Shown here one piece after another: positions 42,003 to 52,603 of a stretch of 64,000 bases of DNA. Position 1 is the first letter of the stretch. Every line of letters starts with the position of its first letter. The notes under the pieces are model-generated. The model was not told the origin of the DNA. It was given only the letters and a program-made list of their open reading frames with translations, and did no database searches. This DNA comes from Porites lobata (lineage: Eukaryota; Cnidaria; Anthozoa; Scleractinia; Poritidae), in contig CALNXK010000032.1 of assembly GCA_942486035.1 (NCBI GenBank), positions 1,836,501-1,900,500 of the forward strand, given 5' to 3'. Both the position numbers and the translations under genes were made by a program.

Positions 42003-43417
42003 AGGACCTGAACAATCGATGAAAGCTGATGAAAATCGATGATCGGAAAATCAATCGATGACAATCAATTAATTACTGTTGATTAGCATCGATTGGTATC
42101 CGCCAATCGACGATCAATCGATGATCACACTTAGGTGGTCGCGAACTTCATCGATTGCCATCGATTGGCACTAAATTCATGTCTCCGTATCTTCAGGTAT
42201 CGCGGGAGTGTACGCAGATCGTATATTATTTTTGAACCTCAGTAGCAAAGTGGGAGAATTGTTCATCGATGTGGCTCCGTGAAAAACAGCACAAATAATT
42301 AAGACAATTAACATATCCCGTTGTCAGTAGTACAAACTTGATCGATTTAGCTTTGAGTTCATTGCACAGATTCAACTGACTTGGGACGCAGTCGTTGTTC
42401 AAACACGATTAAGCTCATTGTTATTTCTTTTTCTTCTTCTTTCTTTATACGTCTGTGCAGACGCCCACGTAACAGAAAATGTGTGCATTAAATTGAACAT
42501 ATTTTACGAATACTTAGCTAAACTGTTAGCTCCAAACGTTACATCACGCATAAAATATTCAGGGGCACCCAACGAGAATATAGTTCAAAACCATTTAAAC
42601 ACAACATTGTTTAACGTATGTTAGTATTTGAACGGTAGATATAGGCATATTTTTATCCCCTAAAAATTTTGCATCTGTTCGGATTTTCTAGCTGAAAGTC
42701 TAGTGATCCGAAAATTATAGGGATCAAAACATACCTTTACGAAAATTTCAGCCAGAAAAAAGGTTCCCGAAAATTTTAGGTCACCTTTTTAGGGTAAAAA
42801 TCCGTTCAAAATGGGCAATTATACCATTTTGGGGGGGTTCGAAAATCCAAGGAGAGGCAGGCAAGCAATAAATTTAACAACAAATGCTCCGAAAATTCTA
42901 GATCTCAAATCGTCTTCCGAACAGATATTTTCCAAAAAACTGTCGTTGGGTGCCCCTGAATATTTCACACCTTGCCTAATTTGTCAGCTGTTTCGTTGAA
43001 GCATAACAGTGGGGTTTGTTTTTCTTACACACAAATCCGTAGTACGTTTCTATGAATTTTAAACTCGCGCGAAACGTGTGGGCGAATAAACAAGTTTACC
43101 CATTGCTACTCGCTAGTTTTTACTCAAATAAAAAGCAATGATATCAAAATGTGTAACTTTATTAGTACTCGATGAAATTGACAGTTTAAATGTTTGACTG
43201 AATAGGTAATCAATTGATATTGCATATTGATCACAATGTACTATGTTAATTGATCGATTCCCATCGATTATCGATTGATATTGATAATCGATGATAATCG
43301 ATAATCAAAAAAACTTTCGTGATCGATTGTCCATCGATTATCAATATGAATCGATTAATTGATATCGATTGTTATCGATTGCCATCGATTATCGATTTCA
43401 TCAATTGTTCAGGTCCT
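42003..43417. mobile_element. TIR element with AATCGAT-rich ends
   Basis: 1,415 bp bounded by AGGACCTGAACAATCGATGA at the left and TTCATCAATTGTTCAGGTCC(T) at the right, inverted copies differing at one position. Both subterminal zones are crowded with AATCGAT/ATCGATT words, which can fold into many hairpins. It interrupts the LINE ORF2. Its own frames are short; a frame at 42418 starts with a signal-peptide-like MLFLFLLLSLYVCADAH but is probably chance. No transposase is present. It carries a second MITE inside. Confidence 0.8.
42554..42964. mobile_element. Nested MITE with CAGGGGCACCCAACGA ends
   Basis: Inverted ends AATATTCAGGGGCACCCAAC and GTTGGGTGCCCCTGAATATT enclose about 411 bp. This terminus is one I associate with abundant cnidarian MITEs. 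It is nested within the AATCGAT-rich element, so it is younger than that element. Confidence 0.75.
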
Positions 43418-43423
43418 GATAGA

Positions 43424-44061
43424 ATGAAAATACTAAACTATGATGTAGAGGATAAACAATCTAACTATAAAGAGAAAGTCCCATTCATGCCTGACAGATG
43501 TTTTAGGATGGTCGTATGTCGTCCGTCAGGTTCGGTAAAACTAATCTTCTTTTGGATATGACCTATAGATTGCTATATTATGACAAGATATATCTGTATG
43601 CTAGAAATTTACAACAGAGCAAGTGCCAACACTTGATAGACTTATTCGAGCCCATTAGTCAAGAAGCCGGTTATCCCATCTTTGAAGCCAGTAGTGACAA
43701 AATAATTCCACTGCATAAGATGCCATGTGACAATCAGAAGTTAGTCATTTTCGATGATTACCTGAACACGGGAACAAGGAATGATGCTGAAATTAGGAAC
43801 TATTTTACCAATTCCAGAAATAAAAACTGCAGCTGTATCTATCTATATCAGAGCTATAATGGTACTGATAAAACAATCTGTTTGAACTGCACACATCACT
43901 GTATCTTTTAGTTTACTTCCAGCAATGAGCAAAATATGATCTGCAGAGAGCTTGGGGTCAATAAATCTCAGTATCAGAGAGCCACAAAGGAATCATATGA
44001 TTTTCTCTATCTTGATAAGCCCAAAAAGCGTGTTGCTAAGAATTTCAACGAAAGGATATAA
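43424..44061 (+). pseudogene. A32-like packaging ATPase, Polinton-like B
   Basis: Begins MKILNYDVEDKQSNYKEKVP. The P-loop (FRMVVCRPSGS then GKTNLLLDMTYRLLYYDK) is broken by loss of one base near 43532 inside the Gly-rich loop. Walker B is QKLVIFDDYLNTGTRNDAEI, followed by the sensor-like SCIYLYQSYNGTDKTI. The tail ELGVNKSQYQRATKES-type region (43925-44061) follows an in-frame stop at 43909. Only distantly like the ATPase of Polinton A, confirming a second lineage. Family length is about 210 residues, matching this locus. Left edge abuts the TIR element. Confidence 0.85.
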
Positions 44062-44082
44062 TCTAATCTAATATAAATATAT

Positions 44083-45190
44083 ATGAGTTATTCAAATGGA
44101 TCAGTACTAAATTTTAATAGCCAGACTTCCGGCCAGGGTGAGAGATGAAGACCCGGGGTAGGTTTAATCTAACAGCAGATGGGAATTATGATTAGCCTGA
44201 ATTTCATCCGATTACTTCGAGTCGTTACTACTCCCTCAGTAACGTCTGAATCGACCGGCCGTTAATGCCGTCCAGTGACGTCACTACTCCTTGACCTTTG
44301 TTTTAATTCATGCAAAAAGTAAAACACGAATTTCAAGTGGCAAACCGAGAAATATCGTTTGGAAATGTCTGCATGATACAGAACTACTTTATTTTTTTCG
44401 ATCGTAATTCATGTTTAACGTTCAAACTATCAACTGCATGCAGTACAACTCTGAACCGGTTGTACTAAATTTTATGATCAAACTCGGTCACAATCACACA
44501 ATGAAATAAACACACACACGGAACACTTACCGGTAGTTCAAAAACACAATGATTTGCTTTAATTGAAAAGAAGCTATTTGGTCCTTAAAGAAGAAAAAAA
44601 CAAGCAGACGAGAAAGAAAAGCTAACAGAATCATTACACTTGACGGTAAAAATAGCAAGAAGGTCGAATTATAACATTGATCTTCGCGTAAACAAAATAA
44701 CCGGCCGCCGAAACCACAAAGCGGTAATAAACACGATAATGACCAGAATATTGATCTTAAGGATACTTATAATGTCATCGATAGCAAATGGCAGACGTTC
44801 AGTGAAATGAACGCGAACAGAAATACCCTAGGGTGTTATGAGGATGTTCCTGACGTACTCGTGAGCCGTAAGGAATCTGTATTTCCAATGGCAACTCATT
44901 TAGATATGGGAAACAATTATATTTATAATGTCAAGACACCGGTTAATAATGACCAAGGGGCAGACAAGTCTTATGCTAAAACTAAACTATCACTTACTGG
45001 TGGTGTAATGCGAGGCAATTTAGATATGAATAACAATGGGATATATAATTTGGCTCAACCAAATGGAAACAACCAACCAGCCACAAAAAATTACAGATAC
45101 TAACTTTTTGTTTCTTAATGGAAATAGTGCCATGGCAGGACCTCTTAATATGTCTAATAATAATATATAGATTTAGCCAGGGTTAAAAGC
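44083..45190 (+). pseudogene. Tail-fibre-like repeat protein, Polinton-like B, 5' part
   Basis: Starts MSYSNGSVLNFNSQTSGQGE just after the ATPase; a shift leads to RGRFNLTADGNYD. An inserted non-coding stretch (about 44195-44730) follows. Then NDQNIDLKDTYNVIDSKWQT and fibre repeats: HLDMGNNYIYNVKTPVNNDQ, VMRGNLDMNNNGIYNLAQPN and MAGPLNMSNNNI. Each repeat has the form GxLxMxxNxIxNLxxPxxxxDAxxKxY, as in trimeric phage and adenovirus-like fibres and attachment spikes. The gene is cut near 45190 by a 7.4-kb insertion and resumes at 52604. Confidence 0.75.
44195..44730. mobile_element. Non-coding insertion inside the fibre gene
   Basis: About 535 bp without frame continuity, starting GCCTGAATTTCATCCGATTA with the phrase CTTCGAGTCGTTACTACTCC and ending near AAAGCGGTAATAAACACGA. 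Fibre coding reads on both sides. I associate the left phrase with a repeated coral sequence, but no inverted ends were matched. It is likely a short non-autonomous element. Confidence 0.45.
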
Positions 45191-46984
45191 GAGGCTCCCA
45201 TTATATATTTATAATTTAAATCAAACAATAAACTTGTATTCCACAATTCAGTTAACTTTAGAGCACATAGCACATTCATGTGACTTTTGAGGGAAAGGCT
45301 AAGTGATTTTAGAGAAAAATAATTTGCAAACAGCCCAAGAGTGAACAAAATCTTACATCGAGTTGATAACCTCATATGTACACCCAAAAAATAGCAATCA
45401 TCTTCGATCACATTTAAGAGCCATAATGGCTCTTGATCACCGTAAGATTAATTAGGCCTGGAAAAAAAATCGGGTTGAATTTTTTTGCGTTCGACAAGTT
45501 TACTTTACAAAATCTTGCCAACAAATCTGGTTGCGTGTAAACAACCCTTTTATACCATTTATACATCACATCTGAGGTGAAACAGTACTATGAGGTACTG
45601 TTTTAATCATACAGACCTCGGACAGAATTCAGTATTTCACAGTTTTGCAAGAGAAATTGCACTCATTCAATATTCAGGACGATCGAAGCACGCGTGGGCT
45701 TTTAGCTAAACCGTTAAAAAAATGTCCAAAATCACGTATACAGCCAGCCGGTTCTCACTTTTGCAGTGCGAGCTGTAGCGAATGTTTGAACGAACATACT
45801 AGAGTTAAGCTCCAACACAATAAAGAAATTATTATGTTTATTTTTTATTTAATGGTTTTATCGATCTGTAATCTTTAAAAGCGTTTGATACGCGCGGCAT
45901 TTTGACTACTCCTGCAAGCGATGTTCACTGAACGACTGAAAACAAACGGCACAGCGATTAAAATTACAAGAGAGACTACCAGCAATCAATAAAGGAAATA
46001 CAATTCGGCGAAACATATACAGAGACAACATTTTTCATTCACGAAGACAAATATTAAAGTGTCTCTAAAAATCCTGAGTCTTCAAGCTTAAAGCGTAAGT
46101 TTATGTTTTAAGCCGACTTCCCGGTATTTACTTTTTTCACAGATGAACTCGAGGCAAGAAAATCGCTCAAAGCTTTCTTTTACTGCCAGAATTATAACTA
46201 AATGTTCTATGGAACGTTTTCTTTCTATCTGCGGTGAGAAAATGTCTAAAGACTTTTCAAAGTTGTGTAAGCTTATATCAAGTTTACCTGATTCGTGGTC
46301 AGATCAAATTGTCTCAAATCTTACAAACGTGCATAAACTACATAGCCGCATAAACTACGCTCGACTTCTTTAAATTGGATATAAAAAACAAACATCAAAC
46401 ACAATAATTACTTGGGCTTACCATTCGAGATGCAGCTCCTGAAAGGTATCAAGGAAGGCCAGTATCGCTTCAGAGTTTTCAGCCTCTACGCGCATCAAGC
46501 AAGGTGAAAAACAAAAACGTTGACACCCGAAATCGGATTCCCGACTTTCACAAGTGATGTATTAATTTCTCAACCAAAAACCAACTAGCCATGAATAACA
46601 GAAGGCTTCTGATAGCAGCTAAATTTCATTTTGTGCATCCAGTGGAAAAAGACAGTTAAAAACATCACGAGTTGACACAAAACTCTCTCAGCTTCAGCTG
46701 TCAAAGTAAACAAGATTCAAAATGCTGCATAAATTTTCCGCATGAGCTCACCTGTCAAATTTTGACCAATCAGAGCTTTAAAAATGGATGTAGAGCGTGA
46801 CCAACGCGTGACCATGGTGAGCAAAGTCAAAAGCAACTGTCTTGCCTGTAATAGCTTGCTGAATTTTCGGGTCCGAGGTCAGTTTTAAATCAAAATTTTA
46901 ATTGTACGGCCCAAAAACAAAACATATTTCATATGAATGAAAAAAAAATCAATCTTGAGCCTGCGATCATTTGAAAACTAGTAA

Positions 46985-47098
46985 CTTGTCAGCGGATAAC
47001 TTCAAAAAATACTTGACCTCGATGGGTTAACACCTGAGCCCGCGATACGGTCAAGTGATACTGGTCAGCGGATACCCTGTTTTGACCGCTGTCAATTG
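46985..47098 (+). repeat. Repeat module M, left copy (direct)
   Basis: Carries GTCAGCGGATAACTTC, ACACCTGAGCCCGCGATACG and GATACTGGTCAGCGGATA, then TTGACCGCTGTCAATTGATC. A diverged copy in the same orientation lies at 52257-52372. Confidence 0.65.
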
Positions 47099-47103
47099 AT
47101 CAA

Positions 47104-47192
47104 AACATTGATGCAGGGGGGGGTGATGAACTCGTCAATCGCTCCTATAGGGATCGCGCGGCGGATGATCTTGGCCATCGTGACGTCACGAG
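47104..47192 (+). repeat. Repeat module N, left copy
   Basis: GATGCAGGGGGGGGTGATGA ... GATCTTGGCCATCGTGACGT. Present as reverse complement at 52089-52170, while the adjacent module M is in direct orientation. Confidence 0.65.
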
Positions 47193-47273
47193 AAATTTAT
47201 CCCGGGAACTTTAAATGGTTTCATCGAGCGAAATTGTTTCGTGGTTTCAAGAGGTAAAAGTCGAGACGTTGCG

Positions 47274-49225
47274 ATGAAACGACCGAAGGTATGTGTTTTT
47301 ATTATATACATACTGAGAAATACTCACCAAAAAGCTATGTCGTAAATTTTAGTACGCAAATTAGTTCTAACCAATCAGAGGAGCGAACGATGGTTACCGG
47401 GGCGTGAAAAAAAATGATACGTCCAAAAGAATCGCGAACGATTTTTTCACGAGAAAAAAAAATGATACGTCCAATCAGAGGCCACAGAGGTGTGCGAGTT
47501 TCGAATCTTTCTAATATTTAGCAAAAATGATCAGTGGGACACATTCAACGAGAAAACCTCAAAGAGTTTTGTTCGCCAAAAAATTGAAAAATTTCGGAAA
47601 TGGAGTGGAATAGTTTCGTTTGTTTCACTGTCGATAAAGAAAACGGTAGAAAGCCGGCGAAACAACCGCGGAAAGGGATAAACAGAACGAGGCGTAAGTT
47701 TTTGTTTGCTTTTTGTCGGAGCTACTTTCTTTCAGGGTTTTGAAAGCTTTTCCTGTTTGATTCAAACGTCCATTGAACTTAAATTAACTCATTTTGAATT
47801 GTGCATTGAGAACAAACAGTTAAGATTATTATAGTTCTTGGATTATATTCTTATCCTCACCGTCATTTGTGTTTTTAACAAACGTTTTTACTAAAAAGCT
47901 GATACTTCGTTTTCGTTGTCATTTTGGAATAAGTTCGACAAATTTTAGCATTTTTGAAAGATTTAAAATAAAAAGGCCGCCAAAATGATGAATGGAGAAC
48001 ATGTATATTTAAATCCAATAAATGGAAAGTCTTTGAATATTTACGCACTCGTTGTTTTTGTATCAGAAATCTAAAGTGTTTGATCAACATCAACATTTTT
48101 AGGGCTTTATGCAGAGAAGCCAGGAGGAGGAGCCGTAGAAAGGATGGGTATGTAGCTTTGCTTTAATCGCTTTACAGAGTTAATAGAAAAAAAAACTAGA
48201 AAAAGCCAAGAAAACGGACACTAGTAAGCGTTTCAATGGTGAAATATTGAAAATGTGTTTCCTCGGGCGTCCGCATCTTAAAAATGAGGGGGAAAAGATT
48301 TCTAAGGATATAAAAAATTGCAGGATTTTCATGCGATGAATATCATCATCCTTCTCACACTTTTACATATATAAAAAGAGACTTTTTTATGTTACATTTT
48401 TTCGGTTTTCCTTTTTGTGTAGTTCAATAAAGACACCAAAGTTCAAGAATGACAATATAGTTCAATAACTACACGAGTTCATTCATTGATGCTTTTTAAC
48501 TTACTTGGACTCCATGCTATTGTCAGTTACATCAAGTGACACTGTCCAGTTCCAACAATTCGGGGCCTGCTTGTACAGTTTTATCACCCAGCTTGTACAG
48601 TTTTATCACCCAGCTGATGTAGCTTTGTGGTAACTTCTTGGTAGGCGTAACTTAGTAAAGACAATCATTCCATGACTATAGGTGTTCCATTATAATAGCT
48701 CTAAAGCCTTTCTTTAAAATTTGCTGTTGTACTGCCTCTGCTAATATATTTCACATAGCCTTGCCATTGCTGTGGTATGATTACAGTTAGGTTGACAGGT
48801 ATTCATTTCGCTATTGGTTTAAGATTAGAAACCAGTCTTTGGATTATCTTGATAGGTTGCTTGAAGTTACAAAAATTTATAATTCAAGGGAGAAATATTT
48901 TTTTACCGTTGCTTGGTGGGAGGGGGGTGGTGGTGTTTGTGATTTAACTCACCTATATTAATGTGAAGTTTAGGGAGTAGGTGAGGAAAACCATTATAAT
49001 ATATGGTTTAAGAGATGCTTAACAAATAATTAGGGATTTTAAGCGATAATATTGCCTTTATTGATTTATTTTGTTTTGACTTTTGTATATATAATAATCT
49101 CTTTTTATCTGACTGATTTTATAATTAGGTGCTTCCTTGGTTGGGAATACTCTTTAGATGATGAGAAAAAACATACAGTGTATGATGGAGGAGGTGCTGC
49201 TTACTGGATGTCTGTAAAGATCTAG
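47274..49225 (+). CDS. Possible small spliced gene, unknown function
   Basis: Candidate exons with good junctions: ATGAAACGACCGAAG followed by GTATGT (47274-47288); 48103-48147 between TTTTTAG and GTATGT, encoding ALCREARRRSRRKDG; and 49129-49225 after TATAATTAG, encoding CFLGWEYSLDDEKKHTVYDG followed by GAAYWMSVKI and a stop. The last two join in frame (GAT GG/G TGC). Joining the first to the second in the proper phase does not work directly, so an exon is missing or the start is elsewhere (an ORF near 47490-47681 is one candidate). AATAAA lies near 49458. Family unknown. Confidence 0.3.
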
Positions 49226-49523
49226 TATAATAGATTCCACGAAGAGAGTAGTGTGGTGGAGGATGTTAGATGGGGTGGATTCCATGGAGCAAGAAGAGAC
49301 CATACAGGATACGAGAAATTAGAAGAACCAGTTTCCTTTTATTATTTATATACTGAACAAATGTGTTTTCTTTCTTGCATAACAGGTCTGACTTAGACTT
49401 GTTTACATTTAAAAACTTTGCACATTGACTTTGATTAAAAGAAACGGTTTGTTATCAATAAAATTTTCTTACACTAGTGTTTTTCTTTTACTTCTTCTTT
49501 AACTTTTTGGTCTCTTCAAGAAT

Positions 49524-49742
49524 TTAGTTAGCCAAGCAGTCTAGCTGCCCTGCCATTAGTTGCAGTTGGGCAGCTACCCGCTTGGCCTCTATTACTGTGT
49601 TTCTAATTTCTTTTGCTTTTTGTCTTAACCTTTCTTCTTTTCCTTTCAAGTCTTTCTCTCCTCTTTCAATTTCCTTTCTCCTCTCCTCAATCTCAGTGGC
49701 TGCCAGTCAGCTCCTTACTTCTATTTCTTCTTCCAGGGATAG
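49524..49742 (-). pseudogene. Coiled-coil terminal exon, unknown gene
   Basis: Minus strand, after a CATTTTTACAG acceptor: LSLEEEIEVRS, an in-frame TGA, LAATEIEERRKEIERGEKDL, then KEERLRQKAKEIRNTVIEAK and RVAAQLQLMAGQLDCLAN and stop. A strong amphipathic coiled coil. It converges on the plus-strand candidate gene ending at 49225. No family assigned. Confidence 0.4.
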
Positions 49743-50325
49743 CTGTAAAAATGAGTAACCCACCTATAATAATCTGTCTATTATTGTTAACTTATCTTAC
49801 CCACGTCTATACGATAATAAAATATGATGAGCTCATCCTTTAAAACATAAAGCATCCTATCTCAACAAACTGTTGAAAGCCTTGTTTCATCAGGTACGGG
49901 GAGGGGAGGTGAGGTAGGGTAAACACAAATAAAAATAGCCATAGGGGAATGGTGCGGATTTCGGAGAAAAGGCCTGTTTCCATACGTTTTGACGTCATTA
50001 TGGTACCATTCGGCTGAGCCCTATGTGCCTTTTGTTATTTTAAGATGCCTTTTGCTTTCCCACAAAACCATGAGATTGGGAGTCTTGCCCTATCAGTACT
50101 TGGCTAGTGTCACCAGGGGACTTCTGTAAATTATATAAATGAGTTACAGTACTTTCTCATTTCCTTTTTGTTTGTATAAAGCTTGTTTTACTCATTTGAT
50201 ATCTTAAAATTTGAGGTGCAATTTGCTCCACACAAATAAAGATATTAATGCAAATGTATATCATCATATCTCTGGGAGTATTCCAAATGTTTCTGCCTTT
50301 TACTTGAATGGTACTTAGCTCCTCA

Positions 50326-50812
50326 TACAGACCTGCCAACCCCTGATAAAGGAAAATCTGTAGACTCATGAAAAAAAATCGGGAGATTCTACAAAAACTA
50401 GTGAGATTCTATTTTTTCCCGATCAAAATTAAACGACCCCTTTTCCATTAGGGGAATCAACTGTTTATTTTAATATAACCTTTCTTTAGTGTGGTCCTTT
50501 ATGTAACAAATTAGATGCCGCTTTTTCTTTGATGACTTTAAGAGGCCAGAAAAAGGTTATGACTGTGACGAAACATACAGCAGAGTCATTTCTTTGGGCT
50601 AAGACAACTTCATGGCTAAAATAGTCAAAGCTTGTCCAGGCACAAGAATTTCCCCACAAAATTTATGTTTTTATTCAACAAGGTAATATTTCAATGTAGA
50701 ATATTTCCCAGAAAACCATGAGATTGGGAGTCTTGTCATGAGACCGTAAGAAAAGTTAAAAAATCGTGAGACTCACGGCAGAATTGTGAGAGTTGGCAGG
50801 TCTGTCTCATAT
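50326..50812. mobile_element. MITE with CAGACCTGCCAAC ends
   Basis: Left TACAGACCTGCCAACCCCTG and right AGAGTTGGCAGGTCTGTCTC are inverted copies over about 15 bases, extended by related GTGAGATTCT / AATCGTGAGACTC sequence. About 487 bp, no coding potential. CCATGAGATTGGGAGTCTTG inside it also occurs at about 50068, outside the left end. Confidence 0.7.
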
Positions 50813-51249
50813 GACATTTTCTATCGAAACCTGTATGTAGTAGGAAGACACTTTGTATCAAGTGGGCACTACAGCATTCCCTGAGGTGTCCGCTTAAATT
50901 ATACAAGTTTCACTGTACATGTTTGACTCCATTCGCACTAACTATTGATGTGGAACGATATGAAATAATTATTGCTTCATGCATAACAGATGTACATGTT
51001 TGGAGCTGTATGTAAATCTTATTAATTTTTTTTGCTATTAATGTAAGCTTAAAGGGTATTACAGAGAAATATCCTTTGCTTCAACAAGATGGTACAACCT
51101 TCAAGTGTTAAAAAAATATATATTCCTGGTGTAATTATTATAGATATATAGTGTTGAGGGAAGTCTTTGGTTTCCTTTTTCTTAAAACCGAAAAATAATT
51201 GACTTACATTGTGCCGGGGTCACCGAGTCGAGATCATCTGTTTATATCA

Positions 51250-51970
51250 ATATTAAGCGCACTCGAATGGACTGATCATTTTTAGTGCTAATTTCTCCCA
51301 TTAAACATCAAGGACAATGTTTTCCACTATTGCTGACCTACCCTTCTGCCAAGGTTTCGAATTTCCACACCAAAACGATTTTCTAAAACATGCGATGTTA
51401 ATATGCGATCATGCAAATTTCTGCGACAAATATTCCAATTGAAAAAATTGGCTTAAACTGTTTACGAGGTAATTATCAACAGAATATAATACAATTAACT
51501 CTCCTTCTCGGAAAGAGCTGTTGCAACTATACTTTCCCTCTAACAGAAACTACTTTAAAGTTTACTTATCCCGAAAAGACAGCTTGAATAGGTGGTACTA
51601 TTGGTATTAATGGAGATAACAGCAAAGTAATGAATACAATTGCATCAGTTCTGGGACTGTACCTTTAATAGCGGCTACGCTGGCACACTCGAATGGACTG
51701 ATCATTTTTTCTGCTAGTTTATCTCAATAAACTTCAGAGATAATGCTTTCCAATGGAAGTTACCCACCCTTATGTCAAGTTTCGATGTTCTACACCTCAC
51801 CGATTTCGAGAAAATGCGATATTACTGTGCGAACATGTAAACTTTTGCGGCACATTATTCCACTCGAGGAAATTGACCGAAACTGTTTACTGCTCTCATA
51901 CGCGTTATTTTTCGGATTAATACACATTTCACTCACCTTCTCGGAAAGAGATGTTGGAACTGCACTATCC
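51250..51970. repeat. Diverged tandem duplication, about 425-bp spacing
   Basis: CACTCGAATGGACTGATCAT begins both copies, at about 51253 and 51683; each runs about 280 bases to CACCTTCTCGGAAAGAG / CTCCTTCTCGGAAAGAG. Many substitutions separate them. No coding function seen. Confidence 0.75.
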
Positions 51971-52088
51971 TACCGTGACAAAAACCATTTTGGAGCGTCA
52001 ATATCCAGGAAAACCAACTTTAAAAGTAGCATTTGGAAATGGCAACGGCGCCATTTTCGAAAACTCCTCGAAGTTGCGCGCTTCTCTC

Positions 52089-52170
52089 TTCGTGACGTCA
52101 CGATGGCCAAGATCGTCCGGACAAACAAACTACCAAGTTCACCACCCCCCCCCCCTGCATTGATGTCTAA
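52089..52170 (-). repeat. Repeat module N, right copy (inverted)
   Basis: CGTGACGTCACGATGGCCAA followed by GTTCACCACCCCCCCCCCCT and GCATTGATGTC: the reverse complement of the module at 47104-47192. It contains a TGACGTCA palindrome. Confidence 0.65.
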
Positions 52171-52256
52171 TGGATGTGTGCATTATCAGTTTTCCTGTGC
52201 TCTCAAACTTGCTAGAAAGTGTGAGATTGAACATTGATCGCGATCCAGTAAGACAA

Positions 52257-52372
52257 CTGGTCAGCGGACAGCTTCCAAATAACTCACGTCACCTTGATGA
52301 GTTGACACATGAGCCCCCGATATGGCAATGTGATACTGGTCAGTGGCTATCTTGTTTTGACAGCTGTCAATA
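52257..52372 (+). repeat. Repeat module M, right copy (direct)
   Basis: ACTGGTCAGCGGACAGCTTC, ACACATGAGCCCCCGATATG and TGATACTGGTCAGTGGCTAT, same orientation as 46985-47098. Confidence 0.65.
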
Positions 52373-52555
52373 GACCATATCGTGAATGGCCAATGTAAAA
52401 GATGTGGATTTGCTAAGACACGCCTGAGACACCCCTCCCTTCCTTTTGATAGTCTCCCCTACCCTACCCGTACAATCTGTAGACGCGTACGTACGTACGC
52501 TCGGTCAGTCACGTGACAACCAAAAGAAAAGAGGTTGACCATATTCCATGAGTAT

Positions 52556-52598
52556 GGGGCTCTGTCCCACGCGCGCTTCGCGCGCGAGGGAGCCCCAC
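52556..52598. repeat. GC-rich hairpin at the right edge of the insertion
   Basis: GGGGCTC...CGCGCGC TTCG CGCGCG...GAGCCCC folds into a long stem with a TTCG loop. It lies within 10 bases of the point where fibre coding resumes, so it probably marks the end of the inserted element. Confidence 0.7.
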
Positions 52599-52603
52599 TA
52601 AAA

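Noticed and set aside
42418..42624. Secreted protein with signal peptide
   Set aside because: Hydrophobic start arises from CTT/TTT-rich sequence and the frame runs across the nested MITE edge; no support.
49613..49843. Plus-strand Leu-rich membrane protein
   Set aside because: It is the complement of a minus-strand coiled-coil exon with a proper splice acceptor, which explains the sequence better.
52556..52598. Rho-independent terminator
   Set aside because: GC hairpin without function expected in animal DNA; it marks an element end instead.
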